Below are positions 10,736 to 18,857 of a stretch of DNA of 64,000 nucleotides, in pieces. The DNA is from Bacteroidales bacterium KA00344. Its GTDB lineage: Bacteria > Bacteroidota > Bacteroidia > Bacteroidales > Bacteroidaceae. The notes below the pieces were generated by a model. That model saw only the letters and a list, made by a program, of their open reading frames with translations, ran no database searches and was not told where the DNA came from. Where the stretch lies: assembly GCA_001552765.1 (NCBI GenBank), contig KQ959373.1:1-64000 (forward strand). The letters run 5' to 3'. Both the position numbers and the translations under genes were made by a program. Positions within the stretch are counted from its first letter, which is position 1; each line of letters opens with the position of its first letter.

Positions 10736-12010
10736 TTAGTTCTCAAACTCTCTGCGGAGCACGTCCAACACATGGTCTACGGTTTCCTCCTCAAGGTCGG
10801 CTTTCTCTACCAACATCTCACGGGGTGCGTTCAGTACACTCTTGGCCGTATCCAGTCCGATAGCCTTGATGGCATCGATAATCCACTGATCGATTTCGTC
10901 GTCGAACTGATCCAAATAAACGTCGTCCTCCTGCTCACTCATTTCCTGCTCACTCACCACACGGTAAACATCGATGGTGTATTCGGTAAGCATAGACGCC
11001 AATTTGATATTCAGTCCGCCACGCCCGATGGCAAGACTCACCTCCTCCGGCTGCAGATAAACGTCAGCCTTTCTGTTCTCCTCGTCGAGATTGATGCTCG
11101 TTATCCGGGCAGGACTGAGTGCGCGTTGGATAAACAGCTTGGTGTTAGCCGTCCAGTTGATGACGTCAATATTCTCATTGCACAGCTCCCGCACGATGCC
11201 ATGCACACGGCTGCCGCGCACACCCACACAGGCTCCTACCGGGTCGATGCGGTCATCAAAGCTCTCTACAGCAATCTTGGCACGTTCACCCGGCATACGG
11301 GCAATTTTCTTAATGGCAATCAAGCCGTCAGCAATCTCAGGCACCTCCTGTTCCAACAGACGTTCCATAAAGACCGGACTCGTGCGCGACAGAATAATCT
11401 TCGGGTTGTTGTTCTCATTGTCCACGCGGTCTATCACCGCACGAATGGTTTCACCCTTACGGTATATGTCTCTTGGAATTTGTTCCGATCGCGGCAGGAT
11501 AAGCTCATTGTTTTCGTCGTCTACCAACAACACTTCTCGCTTCCAAACCTGATAAACCTCACCGGATATCAGCTGTCCCACACGATCCTTGTATTTATTG
11601 TAGAGCGCATCGTGTTCCAATTCCAGTATTTTACTGGCCAGCGTCTGGCGCAAGGTAAGTATGGCACGACGACCGAACTTGGCAAAGTCTACCGGCTCCG
11701 ACACATCTTCGCCCACCTCATAGTCGGGCTCTATCTTCCGGGCTTCGGTCAGACTGATTTGTTTGTTGTCGTCTTCCACTTCGCCGTCTTCCACAACCAC
11801 ACGGTTGCGATAAATTTCGAAGTCGCCTTTGTCAGGATTGACGATCACGTCGAAGTTCTCGTCGCTACCGTATCTCTTTGCAAGCACATTGCGGAAACTC
11901 TCCTCAAGTACACTTACAAGCGTGGTGCGGTCGATATCCTTATCTGTCTTAAACTCGCGGAAAGTATCTATCATACTCACCTGCTCGTCTTCTTTTTTTC
12001 TTGCTGCCAT
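10736..12010 (-). CDS. nusA: Transcription termination/antitermination factor NusA
   Basis: RNA polymerase-binding factor that modulates pausing, intrinsic termination and antitermination. The 424-residue protein has the N-terminal polymerase-binding domain, an S1 domain (about 130-200, GQLISGEVYQVWKREVLLVD), KH domains (about 230-345, with GACVGVRGSRVHGIVREL and SLAIGRGGLNIKLAS) and a short acidic tail. It lacks the acidic repeat extension of E. coli NusA, as is usual outside Gammaproteobacteria. It is three bases downstream of rimP. Confidence 0.97.
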   Translation of the reverse strand: MAARKKEDEQVSMIDTFREFKTDKDIDRTTLVSVLEESFRNVLAKRYGSDENFDVIVNPDKGDFEIYRNRVVVEDGEVEDDNKQISLTEARKIEPDYEVGEDVSEPVDFAKFGRRAILTLRQTLASKILELEHDALYNKYKDRVGQLISGEVYQVWKREVLLVDDENNELILPRSEQIPRDIYRKGETIRAVIDRVDNENNNPKIILSRTSPVFMERLLEQEVPEIADGLIAIKKIARMPGERAKIAVESFDDRIDPVGACVGVRGSRVHGIVRELCNENIDVINWTANTKLFIQRALSPARITSINLDEENRKADVYLQPEEVSLAIGRGGLNIKLASMLTEYTIDVYRVVSEQEMSEQEDDVYLDQFDDEIDQWIIDAIKAIGLDTAKSVLNAPREMLVEKADLEEETVDHVLDVLRREFEN

Positions 12011-12013
12011 AGC

Positions 12014-12481
12014 TTATTTGAAACTTATTAAGTATTTAGTATATTTTACATTATCCATGTTGTACGGATGGTCTACGTCCATCATCACAGGGCGTTTCTT
12101 ACCTTCCACTTTTACTTTTTCGTTCGCCGATACTACAAAGTCGCGTCCGTCGACACTTTTCAGCACGCCTCTCACCTTCTTGCCATCGCTGCCCAGCACT
12201 TCCACCGGCTCCCCGATGTGATTCTGATATTGCTGTGCCACTTTGAAAGGCTGCCCCAGTCCGGCCGAGCCCACTTCCAACTCGTAGTCTTCCTGATCGC
12301 GGTCGAGATGGTCTTCGATAAATCTGCTGAGTTCCACACAGTCGTTGATGTAAACACCATCGGCATGATCGATTTCAACAGTAATCTTGTCATCAGCACT
12401 CACCATGACGTCAACAAGAAAATAATCCTTGCCGACCAACCATTCATCTACCAAGTTTTTTACGACGTTTTTGTCTATCAT
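12014..12481 (-). CDS. rimP: Ribosome maturation factor RimP
   Basis: Small cytoplasmic protein needed for 30S subunit maturation. The 155-residue length is normal. The N-terminal domain contains VMVSADDKITVEIDHADGV and the family landmark YELEVGSAGLGQPF (in place of the usual EVSSPGLDRPL). It is the first gene of the rimP-nusA-infB operon, the standard order in most bacteria. The short leader in front of it contains a terminator-like hairpin. Confidence 0.93.
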   Translation of the reverse strand: MIDKNVVKNLVDEWLVGKDYFLVDVMVSADDKITVEIDHADGVYINDCVELSRFIEDHLDRDQEDYELEVGSAGLGQPFKVAQQYQNHIGEPVEVLGSDGKKVRGVLKSVDGRDFVVSANEKVKVEGKKRPVMMDVDHPYNMDNVKYTKYLISFK

Positions 12482-12494
12482 ATCATGTTGTTAT

Positions 12495-12528
12495 AAAAAA
12501 ATGAGGAACTCTCTCGGAGCCCCTCATT
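12495..12528 (-). terminator. Terminator-like hairpin in the leader of rimP-nusA-infB
   Basis: On the minus strand AATGAGGGGCTC pairs with GAGTTCCTCATT around a five-base loop (12 pairs, two of them G-U), followed directly by a run of T. It lies between the promoter box at 12542 and the rimP start at 12481. This has the full form of an intrinsic terminator inside the leader, so it may be an attenuator, or a block on read-through from further upstream. Confidence 0.65.
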
Positions 12529-12541
12529 CCACTGAACGATG

Positions 12542-12572
12542 CAAAGTTACAAAAAAAAATGTATCCATGCAA
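12542..12572 (-). promoter_or_regulatory. Promoter of rimP-nusA-infB
   Basis: On the minus strand TAACTTTG (12549-12542) matches the Bacteroidetes -7 motif TAnnTTTG, with a TTG at 12572-12570, 20 bases upstream. It points at rimP and predicts a transcript start near 12535, just before the hairpin. Confidence 0.65.
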
Positions 12573-13411
12573 GCAAATGCGCATGTTTTTGAAGCGACAA
12601 ATCATTCAAAACGCAGTTGTTTCTGCAAATCCAAGAACTAATCTTCTTTTAGAAACCGCAGACTCGACTCTACTTGGATTTTCATTGCTCTTTTGTCCAT
12701 CTCATGCTGAATTGATTTTATTTTGCAGACCGTACGAATGGAAACTGCCGGCAACGGAAGTTCATGATGTAAAAATAAAGTCGCAAAATCAGAGGCTTCA
12801 AGAACTTGCATTCCGGAAGTTCCGGATGCTTCAAGATACGGTTTAGGACAGTTCGAATCACGTCCAAAAAGGGTCCCAGTTGCGATTAAGGCTTGATGGC
12901 AATGCGTTCTCAACCTAACGGCAACACCATTGAGCCACAGTCGCAGGGCGTGGAAGCCTCAATCACAGTGCCATAAGGGCCTAAACGCGGAGCGTATCGG
13001 AAAACTTTTTCAGACGATTTGCCGTTAAAAATGCATAAACAACTGTGTGCCAGAACGTTATCAAAAACTCTCATTTTGGGCGTATTTCCAACCAAAGTGT
13101 TTCGTTTTTGCTACACGCGAAATATACGAAGGTCTTTGTCAGATATTTTACACACAATTTCTTCTTCACATACCTGCTTTTTACTGTCCTGAATTTCCTG
13201 CAAGACCGAGAAAAAATCTTTTGAACAGCACATGCCCAATGACTTCCCATAAAGTCAATGCAGAAGGACTAACGATACAATCGAGTTATCCTACAGTACA
13301 CAGACTCGTCTCCAGACATCATTTTGAAAACTTTTTGTAACATCATTTTCATGACTATGCCAATAATTGACAGCCTATCAAGTCGATTGTTTCATGTTCA
13401 TGCTTTCGCTG
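12573..13411. other. Gene-poor region with possible diverged repeat
   Basis: No convincing gene is present: the short open frames on both strands show no family features and overlap each other. The part from about 12855 to 13110 contains TGCGATTAAGGCTTGATGGC, ACGGCAACACC and AGGGCCTAAACGCGG, and resembles in style the dispersed intergenic elements (compare GATTAGGCCTTAT at 55335 and 62285, and ATTAAGGCCTAATGGC at 42815). I read it as diverged repeat DNA, with low certainty. Confidence 0.4.
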
Positions 13412-13445
13412 CCTGCGAGCAGAGAGCGCCTTCCCCACTCGCAGG
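13412..13445 (-). terminator. Possible hairpin after the PspC gene
   Basis: CCTGCGAG and CTCGCAGG form an eight-base stem five bases after the stop codon of the PspC-domain gene. There is no strong T run, so its role as a terminator is uncertain. Confidence 0.35.
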
Positions 13446-13449
13446 TTGC

Positions 13450-15195
13450 CTACTTCAAATTGAAGTCGGTGGCCGACACCCATTGCCCCGCAAAAGTGGC
13501 GCCGGTGAATTTCGACTTTGTGGAAATGCCGTAGCGCACAGAGCCTTTGGTGCTACGTATATCCCTGATCTCTACACGGTTCCATCCGTATCCCTTGCCC
13601 TCATTGGCCTCAACAATATTCCGGTAATAGGTCTCGTCCGGGTCTGACGAGAGCGAGTCTGCGACGGCCAACTGTCGTTTGGCCGCTGCCCAGATGCCAC
13701 CACCCGTGTTGCCTTCGGCCGGTATCTCCACCGTATATTTGCGTCCGTCGGCAATGGCATACACATAGGCACCCTTGCCATTGGTGCGAGCGGCCACGCT
13801 CAAAGTGTATGTGCCCGGCGCGACATCGGTTTTCTCACGTTCCACCTGATAGCTCAGTCCCCATTCGGAGTAACCGTCCAGATAGCGCATCCCTCCGTTG
13901 CCGGTATAATATTCTCCACTTGAGGTGTAGTGGTCTTCACGGTCTGACGGAGCAACCAGATACCATCCGCCCCGATTCAGGAAATCCCAGTCGGTTTCGT
14001 TGATAAACACGCCATTGTGGGTGTTCGCCTTGATGTAGGCCTCGTGTTTGATCTCATCCAGTTTCTTCTCGGCAATGGAAATTCTTGCACCAATGGCGAT
14101 ACCGCTGACAATGGCCGCAATGAGGCTCACGGTCCACAGTCCCGCCCACATCAGGCGTTGCGGAGTGCCCATCGGCAAGAGTTTCTTGGTGTTGCTCAGC
14201 AGGGAGTGGATGCCGCAATAAAGAGGAATGAAAAGCACACCTAACATACCCACAACGCATACCACGCTCAACGCCGGACTTACCGCGTGTGAATACAGCT
14301 TCGCAAATTCAATGTCGCCAAACAGGTCGGGCATGGTCAGCAGCATGATGAGCGTGGCCAAGATAGCTACCAAAACCAATCCGGCAAGGATGCAGACAAG
14401 AATAAAAAAGCCTTTTATCAGCAGCAGGACGATCTTGAAAAAGACAGCTATGCATCCTAACGCCCCACTCCGGTGAGGTTGGGGAGCGTCGGCCTGCACG
14501 TGTTCTTCGGTCACTTCCTGCGCCAAGCTTTGTGGCGTCACATCCTTACCTTTCATCTTCAAGCGGTCTTCGGGTTTCTGTGCCACCGGTGTGATGACTG
14601 AAATGATGAAGTAGATCAGCACCAGCCATAGCGACGTCCATGTGAACGGCGTTACGTGGAAAAACCTGCCGGAAGACAATGACGTATTGAAAGAGATAAA
14701 CACAAGAAACACGCAGGCCAGTCGCCACCACAAGGGGTCGCCACCAAAGTAACGCGCACAGCCGGCCAGCAAGCCGGTTATCTTCTTATCTGTGGGATCA
14801 CGGTAAAGACGTTTGCCCGATTTTCTCAATCGATCAAAATAGGCCACGACCTCTTCCTTCAGTCGGTTGACCGTACTCCTTTCCCCTGCCGGCTCCTCAT
14901 TTTGCTCAGCCGTCTCCTCGTCTTGCGGCTCATCCACGTCCATCTCCTTGGGATCTCCGATGCGCGTGATGATGTCCTGCACGTGCTGGATGTTGATGGC
15001 CTCAACACCTTGTGTCTTGAGATCGTCAAACAGTTCGGCGATGCGTGCTTCGATGTCGTCGGCAATCTCTTTTCCGTCGGGCTTGTGCGCAAAATAGCTG
15101 CGCAGCGTATCGATATATTGTTGCAACAGTTCGTAGGCATCTTCATCGATGGCGTAAAGCCTGCCTAACATATTGATGGTGATATTCTTTTTCAT
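13450..15195 (-). CDS. PspC-domain envelope protein
   Basis: A 581-residue inner-membrane protein. The N-terminal 90 residues form a soluble helical domain common in Bacteroidetes (MLGRLYAIDEDAYELLQQYI, DDIEARIAELFDDLK). A PspC domain follows at about 133-200 (DKKITGLLAGCARYFGGDP), then several membrane segments (about 165-185, 190-210, 250-290, 305-335, 350-375), and a C-terminal extracytoplasmic domain of about 200 residues. PspC proteins sense or protect against envelope stress. The neighbouring padR gene, 74 bases upstream on the same strand, is the likely regulator of the pair. Confidence 0.85.
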   Translation of the reverse strand: MKKNITINMLGRLYAIDEDAYELLQQYIDTLRSYFAHKPDGKEIADDIEARIAELFDDLKTQGVEAINIQHVQDIITRIGDPKEMDVDEPQDEETAEQNEEPAGERSTVNRLKEEVVAYFDRLRKSGKRLYRDPTDKKITGLLAGCARYFGGDPLWWRLACVFLVFISFNTSLSSGRFFHVTPFTWTSLWLVLIYFIISVITPVAQKPEDRLKMKGKDVTPQSLAQEVTEEHVQADAPQPHRSGALGCIAVFFKIVLLLIKGFFILVCILAGLVLVAILATLIMLLTMPDLFGDIEFAKLYSHAVSPALSVVCVVGMLGVLFIPLYCGIHSLLSNTKKLLPMGTPQRLMWAGLWTVSLIAAIVSGIAIGARISIAEKKLDEIKHEAYIKANTHNGVFINETDWDFLNRGGWYLVAPSDREDHYTSSGEYYTGNGGMRYLDGYSEWGLSYQVEREKTDVAPGTYTLSVAARTNGKGAYVYAIADGRKYTVEIPAEGNTGGGIWAAAKRQLAVADSLSSDPDETYYRNIVEANEGKGYGWNRVEIRDIRSTKGSVRYGISTKSKFTGATFAGQWVSATDFNLK

Positions 15196-15201
15196 ATAAT
15201 G

Positions 15202-15289
15202 ACCTGTTGAATAATGAATAGAACTTTAATTAGGTGGTTTCAATAACCTGTTGGATAATGAATAGAACTTTAATTAGGTTGTTTCAGAT
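15202..15289. repeat. 44-base tandem duplication at the padR stop codon
   Basis: ACCTGTTGAATAATGAATAG at 15202 is repeated at 15246 (one base different), and the match continues through AACTTTAATTAGGT and GTTTCA, giving two units with a 44-base period. The right-hand unit contains the last codons and stop of padR (Leu-Lys-Gln-Pro-Asn-stop), so the left-hand unit is an extra copy of the gene end placed in front of the PspC gene. Confidence 0.9.
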
Positions 15290-15608
15290 AGTTTACGGTG
15301 GCAGCAATCTCACTCCACGCCTTGTCCAATTCCCGAAGGAAGACCGCCCCTTTGTCGGTGAGCATATAGTATTTTCGAGGAGGCCCCTGCGTACTTTCCT
15401 GCCATTTGTAACTCAGCAAGCGATCGTTTTTCAGTCGGGTAAGCAGCGGGTACAGCGTTCCCTCCACCACCAGCAGTTCGGCCTCCTTGAGCCGCTGAAT
15501 GATGTCCGACGTGTAGGCCGACTGCTTTTCGAGCAACAGCAAAATACAATATTCCAGCATCCCTTTGCGCATTTGCGATTTCACATTGTCTACATTCATA
15601 ATCATCAA
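15270..15608 (-). CDS. PadR-family transcriptional regulator
   Basis: A 112-residue winged-helix repressor; a start three codons later (MNVDNVKSQM) is also plausible. The family pattern is clear: KGMLEYCILLLLEKQSAYTS, the recognition helix and wing region VVEGTLYPLLTRLKNDRLLS, and PPRKYYMLTDKG. PadR proteins of this short class bind their own promoter and control an adjacent membrane protein gene, which fits the PspC gene downstream. Direct repeats overlapping its promoter may be the operator. Confidence 0.92.
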   Translation of the reverse strand: MMIMNVDNVKSQMRKGMLEYCILLLLEKQSAYTSDIIQRLKEAELLVVEGTLYPLLTRLKNDRLLSYKWQESTQGPPRKYYMLTDKGAVFLRELDKAWSEIAATVNYLKQPN

Positions 15609-15625
15609 TTTTCAAGTTGATGTTG

Positions 15626-15662
15626 CAAAGGTATGCAAAACATAGGTACCTTGCAAAACATA
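15626..15662 (-). promoter_or_regulatory. padR promoter with overlapping direct repeats
   Basis: On the minus strand TACCTTTG (15633-15626) and TTTG (15657-15654) are 20 bases apart, a full Bacteroidetes promoter. Two identical copies of TATGTTTTGCA (15662-15652 and 15644-15634, 18-base period) overlap the -33 element and abut the -7 element, a good place for a repressor such as PadR. Confidence 0.75.
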
Positions 15663-15732
15663 GTACTATAAAACTTTGTGTCATTAACCTTAATTAACCC
15701 AAAAACAAACTTTCAGAAAGCACCAAGCCGGC

Positions 15733-15776
15733 AAAAAACCAACAATCCCGAATTCGATCTGTTGTCGAATTCGGGA
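15733..15776 (-). terminator. Terminator-like hairpin downstream of the S41 protease gene
   Basis: TCCCGAATTCGA and TCGAATTCGGGA form a perfect 12-base stem around a seven-base loop, followed on the minus strand by a GGTTTTTTG tract. It lies 218 bases after the end of the S41 gene and before the padR promoter. Confidence 0.65.
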
Positions 15777-15993
15777 CTGAGTGCTAATTATCTGAAGCTA
15801 AATTGGTTGAGATTATAAATAGAAATCCCGTATTACTGTCCGTCGATTCTATAAACTCCTATTGGACAAACACGGACATACTGAAAGATAAACAACAAGA
15901 GTTCCCCATGCAAGGATGTCGTTCAAAGTCGTGGGTGTCGATGCAAGGATATTGGCTTCGCTCGTTTAGCAGTAAAAGGAGGTGATGCAGGTT
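15777..15993. other. Region after the S41 gene without a recognised gene
   Basis: A 60-codon open frame on the plus strand (from 15803) shows no family features. Nothing else stands out apart from GC and codon texture like decayed coding DNA (about 15840-15990). It may be an untranslated tail of the S41 transcript. Confidence 0.3.
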
Positions 15994-17721
15994 TTACGGT
16001 TGCGAAGCAGGCCTCAACTTTGCATGATATTCCTCCGGATTCTGCAGCAACCGGAAAGCCTCCTTCACCTGCTTGTCAGTGCGCAGTGTGTTCTGTATGG
16101 CACCACGCTGATAATAGTATGCTGTCACAATATCGCTGGTGAGAATTTGTTTGATGCTCTCCTTGTTATATTCGAGATCTTTGGCCAGGTTGTGTTTCAG
16201 TTTCTTGCGCAATGCTTCAAATTCCGGTTTGGCATCATCATAATAACCTTCAAACTTGGCCACCTTCTCCAAAGCATCAAGCGATTTTTCGCTGATGGCA
16301 TCATATTTGAAATTGCTCGCCAGCACATATTGCTTGAACGCCTCGTAATCGGCATCACTCAACTCAAACGCTGCCGGCGGCGCTATCGTGGGATGTTTGG
16401 CAATGTAATCCACCTCAAAGCTCTGCAGCACTTCAGCAGAATCTCTCATACCCGCGAGATAATAAGCTATGTTGGGCAGCGAGTCGGCTTTCACCTCCAC
16501 ATCAGGCTCTATGCCACCCCCATCCTTCACCGGACGACCATTGGCCGTGTAGAAAGTTTGGATGAGTGAGTCAGCCGTTTCCTCTGTAGAGCCCCCGTTG
16601 GCGTGCTTATAATTGAGTTTCTGGATGCATCGTCCCGAAGGAATGTAATATTTATTGGTGGTGAGTTTCATCTGGCCGTTATAGGGCAAGTCTATCATGG
16701 TCTGCACCAATCCCTTGCCGTATGTCTTGGTGCCCATCACCACCGCACGGTCGAAGTCTTGCAAGGCACCACTCGTAATCTCGGAGGACGATGCCGAGTT
16801 ACCATTGACCAGCACCACAATGGGTATCACCGTGTCCACCGGCTCCACCTGTGTTTTGTAATCTCGGTTCACCTGTTTCAGCTTGCCCCGATTAGAAACT
16901 ACTAACTTTCCTTTCGGGATAAAGCAGTTCACGATATTCACGGCTTCCATCTCCGATCCACCACCATTGTTGCGAAGGTCGAAAACAAGTCCTTTCATAC
17001 CCTCCTTCTTCATTTCAATCACCGCATTGCGCACGTCTTTGCCGCATCCCTCCGTAAAACCGTTGAGGTTGATATAACCCATGCCGTTAGGCTGCATACC
17101 ATAATAAGGTACTGCCGGCAACTGAATAGCCTTGCGTTTTACCTTGAACTTCATATCCTTACCGGTGGACGGACGATGGATTTTCAGTTCGAATGTCGTG
17201 CCCGCATCACCACGCAGATGGTCGCTCACGTAAGCATTGTCCTTCTCGGTCATATCTTCCCCGTCAATCGTCAGGACCACATCCCCCTTTTTCAGTCCTA
17301 CTTCCGCAGCCGGCATATTTTCATAAGGCTCATCGATGCACACCCTGCCAAGCTTAAAATTATAACGTATCAAGGCCCCGATGCCCGCATACTTGCCCTG
17401 CAGCATCATCTTCACGTCCTTATTCTTATCCTCCGGATAATATTCGGTATAAGGGTCAAGACTTCTCAACATCGCGTTGATACCGTTGCCCACCACCTCG
17501 TCGGCATTCAGCGTGTCAACGTACATCATGTCCAGATTCTTGTATATCGTATTAAATACATCCAGATTCTTTGCCACCTTGAAATTATGATCAGCGTCCT
17601 GAGCCGTTGCTGCGGTGCTTATCAACATGCATCCCAAAGCCACTAAGCACCCCTTCAAACAGAGCCTCCAACCACTATATCCAAGATTTCCCGTCATCAT
17701 ATTATTTTGCCGTACAGTCAT
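15994..17721 (-). CDS. S41 family carboxy-terminal processing protease
   Basis: Exported or membrane-anchored serine protease of the CtpA/Prc family, 575 residues. The N-terminus is a long signal sequence (about 1-40, CLKGCLVALGCMLISTAATA). A PDZ domain spans about 95-170 (KKGDVVLTIDGEDM), and the S41 catalytic core about 200-380 has LVFDLRNNGGG, the Ser-containing NGNSASSSEITSGALQD and the Lys of GTKTYGKGLVQT. The last 170 residues are a helical region seen in Bacteroidetes members. It is transcribed alone from its own promoter, and probably trims periplasmic proteins. Confidence 0.93.
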   Translation of the reverse strand: MTVRQNNMMTGNLGYSGWRLCLKGCLVALGCMLISTAATAQDADHNFKVAKNLDVFNTIYKNLDMMYVDTLNADEVVGNGINAMLRSLDPYTEYYPEDKNKDVKMMLQGKYAGIGALIRYNFKLGRVCIDEPYENMPAAEVGLKKGDVVLTIDGEDMTEKDNAYVSDHLRGDAGTTFELKIHRPSTGKDMKFKVKRKAIQLPAVPYYGMQPNGMGYINLNGFTEGCGKDVRNAVIEMKKEGMKGLVFDLRNNGGGSEMEAVNIVNCFIPKGKLVVSNRGKLKQVNRDYKTQVEPVDTVIPIVVLVNGNSASSSEITSGALQDFDRAVVMGTKTYGKGLVQTMIDLPYNGQMKLTTNKYYIPSGRCIQKLNYKHANGGSTEETADSLIQTFYTANGRPVKDGGGIEPDVEVKADSLPNIAYYLAGMRDSAEVLQSFEVDYIAKHPTIAPPAAFELSDADYEAFKQYVLASNFKYDAISEKSLDALEKVAKFEGYYDDAKPEFEALRKKLKHNLAKDLEYNKESIKQILTSDIVTAYYYQRGAIQNTLRTDKQVKEAFRLLQNPEEYHAKLRPASQP

Positions 17722-17753
17722 TTTCTATTCTTGATTTATGTACATTATTTATG

Positions 17754-17784
17754 CAAAGATATGGAAAATATCATGTCACACAAA
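17754..17784 (-). promoter_or_regulatory. Promoter of the S41 protease gene
   Basis: On the minus strand TTTG (17784-17781), 19 bases, TATCTTTG (17761-17754): a full match to the Bacteroidetes sigma-ABfr motif pair, 33 bases before the gene start. Confidence 0.8.
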
Positions 17785-17821
17785 CTTTTTTCACCTAATT
17801 TCAAATTTTTCTTTGAAAATA

Positions 17822-17853
17822 TTTGGAGGTTTCCATCAAACTACTTATCTTTG
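17822..17853 (+). promoter_or_regulatory. Promoter of tRNA-Asn
   Basis: TTTG (17822-17825), 20 bases, TATCTTTG (17846-17853), ending 19 bases before the tRNA. It is divergent from the S41 promoter, with 37 bases between the two -33 boxes. Confidence 0.8.
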
Positions 17854-17872
17854 CACTCGCAATCAGAAAACT

Positions 17873-17946
17873 GCTTCAGTAGCTCAGTTGGTTAGAGCAC
17901 CTGACTGTTAATCAGGGGGTCGTTGGTTCAAGCCCATCCTGGAGCG
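17873..17946 (+). tRNA. tRNA-Asn (anticodon GTT)
   Basis: A 74-base cloverleaf. The acceptor stem GCTTCAG pairs with CTGGAGC (one G-U), the D arm reads GCTCAGTTGGTTAGAGC, and the anticodon stem CCTGA/TCAGG holds the loop CTGTTAA with GTT in the centre. The T arm has TTCAAGC with one mismatch in its stem. The discriminator base is G and CCA is not encoded. A terminator follows at once. Confidence 0.95.
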
Positions 17947-17950
17947 CACA

Positions 17951-17989
17951 GACGGAAGTCCTCAAAAAAGGATTTCCGTCTTTTTTTTT
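17951..17989 (+). terminator. Intrinsic terminator of tRNA-Asn
   Basis: GACGGAAGTCC pairs with GGATTTCCGTC (one G-U) around an A-rich loop, followed by nine T. It begins five bases after the tRNA. Confidence 0.9.
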
Positions 17990-18085
17990 GTCAGTCGGAC
18001 CTGTCGGACGGATCAGATGGAACGGACCGGTATGACACAGTCTGATAGGTTCGACCGGTATGAATGGTTTGATGGGCAAGATACT
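17990..18085. repeat. Degenerate short repeats after tRNA-Asn
   Basis: About 95 bases built from loosely repeated 8-11 base words such as GTCAGTCGGACC, GTCGGACGGATC, ACGGACCGGTATGA and TCGACCGGTATGA. A tract of the same style (in the opposite sense) is translated as the end of the transferase gene at 57770-57880. The words drift too much to give an exact unit. Confidence 0.5.
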
Positions 18086-18179
18086 TCATTTTTATTTACA
18101 AACAGCCTCGTATGCTGCTCGTATTCAAAAACTATTTGGCATTTATCCGAAATTCGCGAAAATTCAGAGGTTTCGTATC

Positions 18180-18490
18180 TTATTGATAATCAGAGATTTT
18201 TAAAAACGGGCTTTACAGCTTCAATTCGACGGTACGCGATTGAGTATCAAATGGTAGTGCGAGAAGGCCCTAACGGCAAGACGAGAAGGCTCGTTTCGCG
18301 ATACGGATAAGGCTTAACCATGTCGCCGTTAAGGCTTCGACGCAATCTGACGGAATAAAAATTCCTCAAAAGCGACTGTTTTCGCGTATCATAAAATGAC
18401 TATAGGGAGAAAAAAATAGCCCTTTTTGCGCTGGATGGTCCGGAGAAACATCACCGAAAATAGGGCAATATTTTTTACATCGGACAGCAT
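18180..18490 (-). repeat. Diverged copy of dispersed intergenic element
   Basis: Inverted relative to the copies at 55229 and 62178. Matching words in order are TGATAATCAGAG, CGCGATTGAGTATCAAATGG, GAGAAGGCC, GGATAAGGCTTA and AATAGCCCTTTTTGCGCTGGATGG. The end matches the fragment at 61-135. A 97-codon open frame that runs through the first part is not credible as a gene because it lies on the repeat. Confidence 0.65.
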
Positions 18491-18818
18491 TGCAGTGGAG
18501 CGGAAATATGACTTTTCTTAATGCCTTACGGGGAGATCGGGAGGGGTTTGGGGTAAACTTTTCCGGCGAATCAATACCCTCCTTTTGGTGACAATTGCCA
18601 TACGGACGAGGCTCGGTTTACGTTCCTTTCAAAATTGTCCTTAAGGAACAAGAACACTGCAGTGGCATTTCAGAGCCGTATTTATTGTTCAATTTACAAG
18701 AAAGCGCTACCACCTCATTTCCTCCTCCACCCCTCTGTTTATTAGGATATTTTTTCATTTCTAAACAATATTACAGAATAAAAACACAATGTTACCCCTA
18801 CCAGCCTGAATAATGCTC
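18491..18818. other. Upstream region of the GH2 gene
   Basis: No gene is supported. It is AT-rich close to the promoter box and should hold control sites of the polysaccharide locus, but I can name none. Confidence 0.3.
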
Positions 18819-18826
18819 TAACTTTG
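18819..18826 (+). promoter_or_regulatory. Promoter -7 box of the GH2 gene
   Basis: TAACTTTG followed by CAC matches the Bacteroidetes -7 motif, 31 bases before the GH2 start. No TTTG was found at the usual distance upstream, which suits a promoter that needs an activator. Confidence 0.6.
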
Positions 18827-18857
18827 CACTACACTAATAAACCGAAAGCCTGAATTT

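Noticed and set aside
10772..12031. Plus-strand open frame of 419 codons opposite nusA
   Set aside because: nusA on the minus strand has its S1 and KH motifs; the antisense frame is a codon-bias shadow.
12638..13095. Two short minus-strand open frames upstream of rimP
   Set aside because: No family, weak starts, and the DNA resembles diverged repeat.
17873..17946. Integration site of a mobile element at tRNA-Asn
   Set aside because: No integrase gene and no repeated tRNA end was seen downstream; the next genes are a polysaccharide locus of ordinary type.
18017..18310. 97-codon open frame after tRNA-Asn
   Set aside because: It lies on degenerate repeats and a copy of the dispersed element, which are not coding in their other copies.
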